Part shown: positions 59,890 through 64,000 of the stretch, in pieces
How positions within the stretch are numbered: position 1 is the first letter of the stretch
How the letters are laid out: each line of letters begins with the position of its first letter
NCBI GenBank assembly: GCA_943369295.1
Contig: CALRMU020000003.1
Location: 248,001 to 312,000, forward strand
DNA: 64,000 nt
Direction of reading: 5' to 3'
Origin: JAKRSE01 sp943369295
GTDB taxonomy: Bacteria; Armatimonadota; Fimbriimonadia; Fimbriimonadales; Fimbriimonadaceae
Program-made: the position numbers and the translations under genes
Notes under the pieces: model-generated
Told to the model about the DNA's origin: nothing
Databases searched by the model: none
Seen by the model: the letters and a program-made list of their open reading frames with translations, nothing else

Positions 59890-61838
59890 TTGCTCTCGCC
59901 CTGCAGAAATGCAAGGTACTGAGCTTCATCTTGAGTGAAGCCTTGGAAGACCCTCAGGACCTCCCGATCTGAGTTCATGACCACATAGACCGGAAGGGTT
60001 GAAACCTTGGTCAAGTCCAGCTGGAGCTGGGCGTTTTTGCGGTCCTCAGGGTTCTGCCTGTCAGTCCACAGCTTCACGCGAACCATCTTGTTGAGTTGGT
60101 CCTTAACTGCAGGCTGAGGGAACATGTTCTTTTCCATCCAGCGGCAGTTGGTGCAGGTCACGCCAGTAAAGTCGACAAACATCAGCTTGTCTTCTTTCTT
60201 AGCCTGAGCCAAGCCTTCGTCAAAGTTCTCGATAAAGCTCACCGACTCCTTCGCTCCGTAAGAAGCGACCTCCCTGCCGGGGTAGGGGTCTGGTGGGAGG
60301 AAGGCTACGATCTCCTTAACAGGCGCCCCCTGAACTCCACCCAGAAGATAGATGAGCGCGAGGAAGTTGACGCCCGCAAAGATCCTGCGTCCCCAGCCGA
60401 TCTTCATCTCACCTTCGTGAGGCAGCTTGACCCATCCCATAAGATAGGCGGCAGCTAGGGTCAGAATCGCCGTCCAGATGGCAAGGAAGACGGGTCTGGT
60501 GATGATTCCCCACTGGTAAACCAGCTCAATGTTCGAGATGAACTTGAGGGCGAAAGCCAGCTCAAGGAATCCCATGTAGACTTTGACCGAAACCAGCCAG
60601 GTGCCCGACTTGGGCAGACTCGAGAGCCACTGGGGGAACATTGCCAAGAGGAAGAAGGGAATCGCGAAGGCTAAGCTGAAGCTAGCCATACCAACCGCGG
60701 GATAGAAGTAATCACCCGAGGCGGCGCTAGCCAAGACCGTTCCGGCAAAAGGAACCGTACAGGTGAAGCTGGTAAGGCTGAAAGCCAAGCCCATGAGGAT
60801 AGGCCCAACGAAGCCACCCATCTTGCCGCCCTTAGACTGCAATGAGTTGACCAGCTTGGCCGGCACCACGATCTCAAAAACTCCGAAGAGGTTAAGGGCC
60901 AGGACGATGAAGAGGATGGCTAAAAAGCCGTTGATAAAGGGGTTTGCGGCAACCTGGTTGACTCCGCCAGCACCCAAAAGCAGGGTGGCAAGCAGGCCAA
61001 TTCCGGTGAAGGTCACCATGATGCCGATGCCAAAGGCAAGAGCGCCAGGGAGGTTAGAGCCGCCTCCGTCCTTCTTCTTACTGAAGAAGCTGACCGTGAT
61101 GGGGATCATTGGCCAGACGCAGGGAGTGGCCAAAGCGCCAAGACCAAGAACGAAGGCCAGCAGCATGAAGGAAAGGAGACCTCCTTTCTTAGCCTGGGAA
61201 ATCTGTTCGCCAACCTGGTCGGTGGGCTGCCCAGTGCTCTTGTTTGAGGACTCTGTTGCACCGGCGGGAGGAGCCTTGTAGCCTTCGGGCTGTTCCGGCA
61301 CTTCTTCCGAAATCGAAGCGAGTTCCTGACGCACTTCGCCTGAGCCAAGCTGATAGGTGAAGTCAATCTCTTTCAGCTGGGGGCGGTCGCAGTTGACATC
61401 GGTGCAGGCCTGCCATTCAACGTTCAGAGGCAGGGATCCACTAGGCTTGAAATCTGCCGTCGTGGTGAACGGCAGTGCAAAGGCAGCTGCTCCATCCACA
61501 TAGGCAACATCAACTTCAAAGCCCTTATCGAACTTAATTGCAAGGGGAGGCTCAATGAGCTTATCGTGCAGCTTCAACCCGGAAACTTCTTCTCTCAAGC
61601 TCAATCCGAGCTCGACAAAGTCTCCCTGCTTGCTTGGGGCGTAAAGATGCCAGCCCTCTTGAAGCTGGAACTCAAGGATAAAGCGGCCAGATTCGCCTGG
61701 CCTCAAATCCTTAGGTTCCATTCGAACCGAGAACTTAACCTTGTCATCTCCCCCTGTTACGGGGCTGTTTGGTGCCTGGGCAAAAACAGAAAGGCAGAGA
61801 GTGAAAAAGGCTAGTAGAAAAGCGGCTCGAAACTTCAT
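59886..61838 (-). CDS. dsbD: Thiol:disulfide interchange protein DsbD
   Basis: A 650-residue inner-membrane reductant transporter carrying electrons from cytoplasmic thioredoxin to the periplasm. After the signal peptide (residues 1-20), the N-terminal alpha domain (to about 160) has the Cys pair in ACTDVNCDRPQ. A transmembrane beta domain of eight helices (about 215-500) keeps both membrane cysteines (ATPCVWPM and SFTCTVPF). The C-terminal thioredoxin-like gamma domain has C562-x-x-C565 (VTCTNCRWME). All six redox cysteines are thus present. It overlaps a DsbD-alpha-like gene upstream and kdsA downstream by 4 nt each. Confidence 0.93.
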   Translation of the reverse strand: MKFRAAFLLAFFTLCLSVFAQAPNSPVTGGDDKVKFSVRMEPKDLRPGESGRFILEFQLQEGWHLYAPSKQGDFVELGLSLREEVSGLKLHDKLIEPPLAIKFDKGFEVDVAYVDGAAAFALPFTTTADFKPSGSLPLNVEWQACTDVNCDRPQLKEIDFTYQLGSGEVRQELASISEEVPEQPEGYKAPPAGATESSNKSTGQPTDQVGEQISQAKKGGLLSFMLLAFVLGLGALATPCVWPMIPITVSFFSKKKDGGGSNLPGALAFGIGIMVTFTGIGLLATLLLGAGGVNQVAANPFINGFLAILFIVLALNLFGVFEIVVPAKLVNSLQSKGGKMGGFVGPILMGLAFSLTSFTCTVPFAGTVLASAASGDYFYPAVGMASFSLAFAIPFFLLAMFPQWLSSLPKSGTWLVSVKVYMGFLELAFALKFISNIELVYQWGIITRPVFLAIWTAILTLAAAYLMGWVKLPHEGEMKIGWGRRIFAGVNFLALIYLLGGVQGAPVKEIVAFLPPDPYPGREVASYGAKESVSFIENFDEGLAQAKKEDKLMFVDFTGVTCTNCRWMEKNMFPQPAVKDQLNKMVRVKLWTDRQNPEDRKNAQLQLDLTKVSTLPVYVVMNSDREVLRVFQGFTQDEAQYLAFLQGESK

Positions 61839-62314
61839 GGCTTAGGCTTCACTGGCTTGGCGAGGGTGAGCTTGGCTGTCACAACAGCGGAAGAAGGAGG
61901 CTGACAGGAGCCCTGATCGCAGAGCTGAAAGCCGACTTTGATCCTGACTGTCTGGGTTCCGGCCCTTGGGCCTGCTTTGAACGAAATCGGAATGGTGACA
62001 GTGCCGTTGTAGACCTTGCTCAACTCTCCGGCTGCCATGGTCTCAACACCTTCTGGGTAGCTGACCTTCAAAGACTTCAGGGTCTTGTCGCCCGCTTCAA
62101 TGGTGAGGGGGATTTGGTAATCCTTGCTCGGTGGGTTTTGGTAGGCGTGCCAGCCGTCAGGAATCACTACCTTGACCTTGGCCTTGACTTCAGAATTTGG
62201 CGCTGCCGACTTGGGGAGCTCCAAAGTGACGGTGGGGGTCATTCTTTGGGCGAAAGCAGCTGCGGCCAGCAGAGCAAGAGCGGCAAATCTAGCGAGGGGC
62301 AAGAGTCTTGGCAT
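61835..62314 (-). CDS. Stand-alone DsbD alpha-domain-like periplasmic protein
   Basis: A 159-residue exported protein with signal peptide (residues 1-22, ending AAAFA). It resembles the immunoglobulin-like N-terminal domain of DsbD (PF11412-type): GWHAYQNPPSKDYQIPL and the Cys pair CDQGSCQPP near residue 135. Such free copies may receive electrons from DsbD and reduce other proteins. An AAGGA ribosome site precedes the ATG. It is the first gene of a three-gene operon with dsbD and kdsA. Its basic C-terminus (KPVKPKP) is short. Confidence 0.82.
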   Translation of the reverse strand: MPRLLPLARFAALALLAAAAFAQRMTPTVTLELPKSAAPNSEVKAKVKVVIPDGWHAYQNPPSKDYQIPLTIEAGDKTLKSLKVSYPEGVETMAAGELSKVYNGTVTIPISFKAGPRAGTQTVRIKVGFQLCDQGSCQPPSSAVVTAKLTLAKPVKPKP

Positions 62315-62455
62315 GGCGTCCTTGTAAAGTTAAAAGTCCGAAGGCACCTTAACGGTTCCTATGGACTCAGCTTCCTGAGGATTGTGGCACCTTGGGGGAT
62401 GTAAGGACAGGGAAGGAATCAATGATTCCCCCAAGGGCTAAGTTTCCTCTTTCGA

Positions 62456-63112
62456 TTATCGTGGAGATCTGTGGAACTTTTTTACAGCGTCGTTCTGGTC
62501 GGTGAAGAGAAGCAGGGGTGAATGACCCTCCCCATAGCGAGGATCAAAGGCGCTCGGTATGTGATGCCGCTCAATGACACCGCCGTCAAATGTGAAGCGG
62601 CGATATGGTCCGATCGCTTTTAGCCAAGGCCGAGACCCCAACCTTGTGCTGGAAGTCAGGTCTACCAGCCAGCCGCCATTGGTTGCACTCTTGTTAAGCA
62701 GCTTTATGCCGGCGGTGAAGATTGGCCAGTGGTCATATCCCGTGAATGAATCAAAGTACTTGTTAGGCGGCAATGGTCTATCGATGTCATCTTTGTATTC
62801 GAGGACAACTTCCCGTGCGATTCCTTCTTTGGTGGTATCTGCCGGGCTTCTGAGGAGAGCTTTCGGCAGTCTGCCTAAGTCAACCAACTGAGCGGCAGAC
62901 CTTGGCCAGGCTTCAAAGTCCTGATGGTAAAGCTGTCCAGCTTTTGCGATCTTTCGGAGGTCGTTTAGGTTGACTTTTGAAGTCTTGGCAGAGCCGCTGG
63001 CCTGAGCAAAGGCCAGACTTGTGACACCGATCGTCGTGACAGCCATGGCCTTTAGGAGCAAATCCGTCCTGGAGAACGCATTTAATTCATCTCGTGAGTG
63101 CCTTAGTCTCAT
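62456..63112 (-). CDS. Exported pilin-like protein with degenerate prepilin signal
   Basis: A 218-residue protein. Residues 12-33 (AFSRTDLLLKAMAVTTIG and following SLAFAQ) sit where type II pseudopilins have (G/A)FTLIELLVVIAII..., with Asp17 in place of the usual Glu at +5 and a less hydrophobic helix. The next block, KVNLNDLRKIAKAGQLYHQDFEAWP, resembles the alpha-helix N-D-L-x-x-I-x-x-A-x-x-x-Y-x-x-D of pseudopilins of the NLKQIGxAxxMYxxD type. Processing by prepilin peptidase is uncertain. The C-terminal half is a mixed domain ending HSPLLLFTDQNDAV. Function unknown. Confidence 0.6.
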   Translation of the reverse strand: MRLRHSRDELNAFSRTDLLLKAMAVTTIGVTSLAFAQASGSAKTSKVNLNDLRKIAKAGQLYHQDFEAWPRSAAQLVDLGRLPKALLRSPADTTKEGIAREVVLEYKDDIDRPLPPNKYFDSFTGYDHWPIFTAGIKLLNKSATNGGWLVDLTSSTRLGSRPWLKAIGPYRRFTFDGGVIERHHIPSAFDPRYGEGHSPLLLFTDQNDAVKKFHRSPR

Positions 63113-63172
63113 ATATAGAGTCAGACGTGTAATTGTTTCCTATCGTTGCTGTCCGTAGTCGCTAAGAAAACA

Positions 63173-63205
63173 CAACCCCCTCTCGCCATGGGCGATAGGG
63201 GGTTG
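63173..63205 (-). terminator. Rho-independent terminator of sdhB
   Basis: Arms 63173-63187 and 63191-63205 form a 15-bp stem with one mismatch and loop ATG; on the minus strand it runs into GTGTTTTCTT. It lies 22 bp after the sdhB stop. Confidence 0.85.
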
Positions 63206-63227
63206 AAAAGTCGCTTGTCGCAGCGAG

Positions 63228-63998
63228 CTACGCAGAAATCCCGAAGAACTTCTTGATCTTATAAACTGTCGCCGCTCGGTTGAGCTCGGCGATGGCCTGA
63301 GTGAGGGGAACACCCTTGGGGCAGACCTTGACACAGTTCTGAGCGTTGCCGCAGTTGGTCAAGCCTTCGTGAGTTGTCAAAAAGTCCAGACGATCTGTCG
63401 TTAGGCCGCTGCCGATGGGGTGCAGGTTGAAGAGTAGAGCCTGTCCGATGGCCTGAGGGCCGACGAAAGCAGTCTTTTCATTTACCTGGGGGCAGGCTTC
63501 AAGACAGCAGCCACAGGTCATGCACTGAGAAAGCTTGTAGCGGAGCTTGCGAACGTGGTCGTCCTGGTTCTCAGCCGGACCCATATCGTAGCTGCCGTCA
63601 ATTGGCACCCAGCCCTTGACCTTGATCAGAGCCTGGAACATTCGGCTTCGGTCGACAATGAGGTCTCGAATGAGGGGGAACTTCTTCATCGGCTCAAGGG
63701 TGATGAAGATAGTGTCTCCTTCTTCTTGGCCAACCTCATCCACCAGGGCCGTGCATGCCTGGCGAATTCGCCCGTTGATGTTCATGGTGCAGCTGCCACA
63801 AACCTCTTCCAAGCAGGCGGCTTCCCAAGCAGGGGGATCGACTGACTGGCCAGCGGTCGTGACAGGCTTCTTGCGAATCTCCATAAGGCAGGAGATCACG
63901 TTCATGTTCTCTTGGTAGGGAACCGAGAAGGTGTCCCACCGCACTGGCGCATCCTTTGCATGCTGCCTAAGAACCTTGACTTCGATCTTCTTCGGCAT
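63228..63998 (-). CDS. sdhB: Succinate dehydrogenase / fumarate reductase iron-sulfur subunit
   Basis: A 256-residue subunit carrying three iron-sulfur clusters between the flavoprotein and the membrane quinone site. The [2Fe-2S] ligands are C62, C67, C70 and C82 (CLEEVCGSC ... AC). The [4Fe-4S] and [3Fe-4S] clusters are bound by CMTCGCCLEACP and NCVKVCPKG. Its ATG is 3 bases from the window edge; sdhA and the anchor should lie upstream, beyond the window. It is in the TCA cycle and respiratory chain. sdhB and frdB cannot be separated by sequence alone, but an aerobic setting favours sdhB. Confidence 0.95.
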   Translation of the reverse strand: MPKKIEVKVLRQHAKDAPVRWDTFSVPYQENMNVISCLMEIRKKPVTTAGQSVDPPAWEAACLEEVCGSCTMNINGRIRQACTALVDEVGQEEGDTIFITLEPMKKFPLIRDLIVDRSRMFQALIKVKGWVPIDGSYDMGPAENQDDHVRKLRYKLSQCMTCGCCLEACPQVNEKTAFVGPQAIGQALLFNLHPIGSGLTTDRLDFLTTHEGLTNCGNAQNCVKVCPKGVPLTQAIAELNRAATVYKIKKFFGISA

Positions 63999-64000
63999 TG

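Noticed and set aside
62366..62391. Further family A hairpin near 62366
   Set aside because: CTCAG/CTGAG with a following GTGGCACC is suggestive, but the stem is only 5 bp and lacks the CAC/GTG ends.

Overview
This window looks like a chromosomal segment of a diderm, aerobic, free-living bacterium with moderate GC content. Evidence for an outer membrane is kdsA (Kdo synthesis) and many exported proteins; evidence for respiration is the succinate dehydrogenase iron-sulfur subunit and three acyl-CoA dehydrogenases. The mix of large secreted peptidases, Asp-box and HEAT-repeat proteins, a Fimbriimonas-like pseudopilin start and unusual operon arrangements makes Armatimonadota (Fimbriimonadia) my best guess. 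That is an inference from gene style only; no rRNA is present. I see no phage, insertion sequence, transposase or CRISPR. All repeats are non-coding and intergenic.

Layout. 1-9.5 kb: the 3' part of a degenerate ApgM-like phosphomutase relative, a 900-residue exported repeat protein, then a leftward cluster (acyl-CoA dehydrogenase, exported protein, GT39 glycosyltransferase, Xer recombinase), and a rightward ArsR-HTH/B12-binding sensor. 9.5-17.4 kb: S9 peptidase, a carB gene containing only the N-terminal half of the enzyme, trmD-rplS-lepB, a membrane protein and a tRNA with anticodon CAU. 17.5-25 kb: LolA-like exported protein, acyl-CoA dehydrogenase, a 97-bp tandem repeat array, leuS, a TPR lipoprotein, rsmG. 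25-32.8 kb: repeats, then leftward infC-rpmI-rplT diverging from gyrA, two paralogous membrane proteins, asd. 33-44 kb: xylA, a cyanophycinase-like S51 hydrolase diverging from an S9 peptidase, dnaB, trpA between two paralogous exported proteins, and an sdpR-sdpI pair. 44-58 kb: a Pif1-like helicase, an orphan MacB-type permease, a repeat-rich gap, acyl-CoA dehydrogenase, ogt, amidase, a DUF3298-type protein, an Asp-box protein, a GH65 protein, and glucan phosphorylase. 58-64 kb: polysaccharide deacetylase, then leftward DsbD-alpha-like gene, dsbD and kdsA with start/stop overlaps, a pilin-like exported protein and sdhB.

Most noteworthy points. (1) infC appears to start at a non-canonical AUA codon, with a good Shine-Dalgarno and a strong promoter upstream, consistent with IF3 autoregulation. 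(2) An ArsR-type DNA-binding domain is fused to a four-helix/B12 module that keeps the CarH light-sensor signature W-x9-E-H. (3) A dispersed family of small intergenic hairpins has constant form (CAC-stem, 3-nt loop, GTG, GGCACCC flank) and compensatory stem changes, including one 97-bp tandem array and one roughly 269-bp tandem duplication. (4) carB is split at the internal duplication boundary. (5) Several start codons lie only 5-11 nt after a -10-like hexamer, suggesting common leaderless transcription.

Gene starts were revised wherever a signal peptide, conserved N-terminus or neighbour geometry argued for an internal start. Such choices are stated in each entry.
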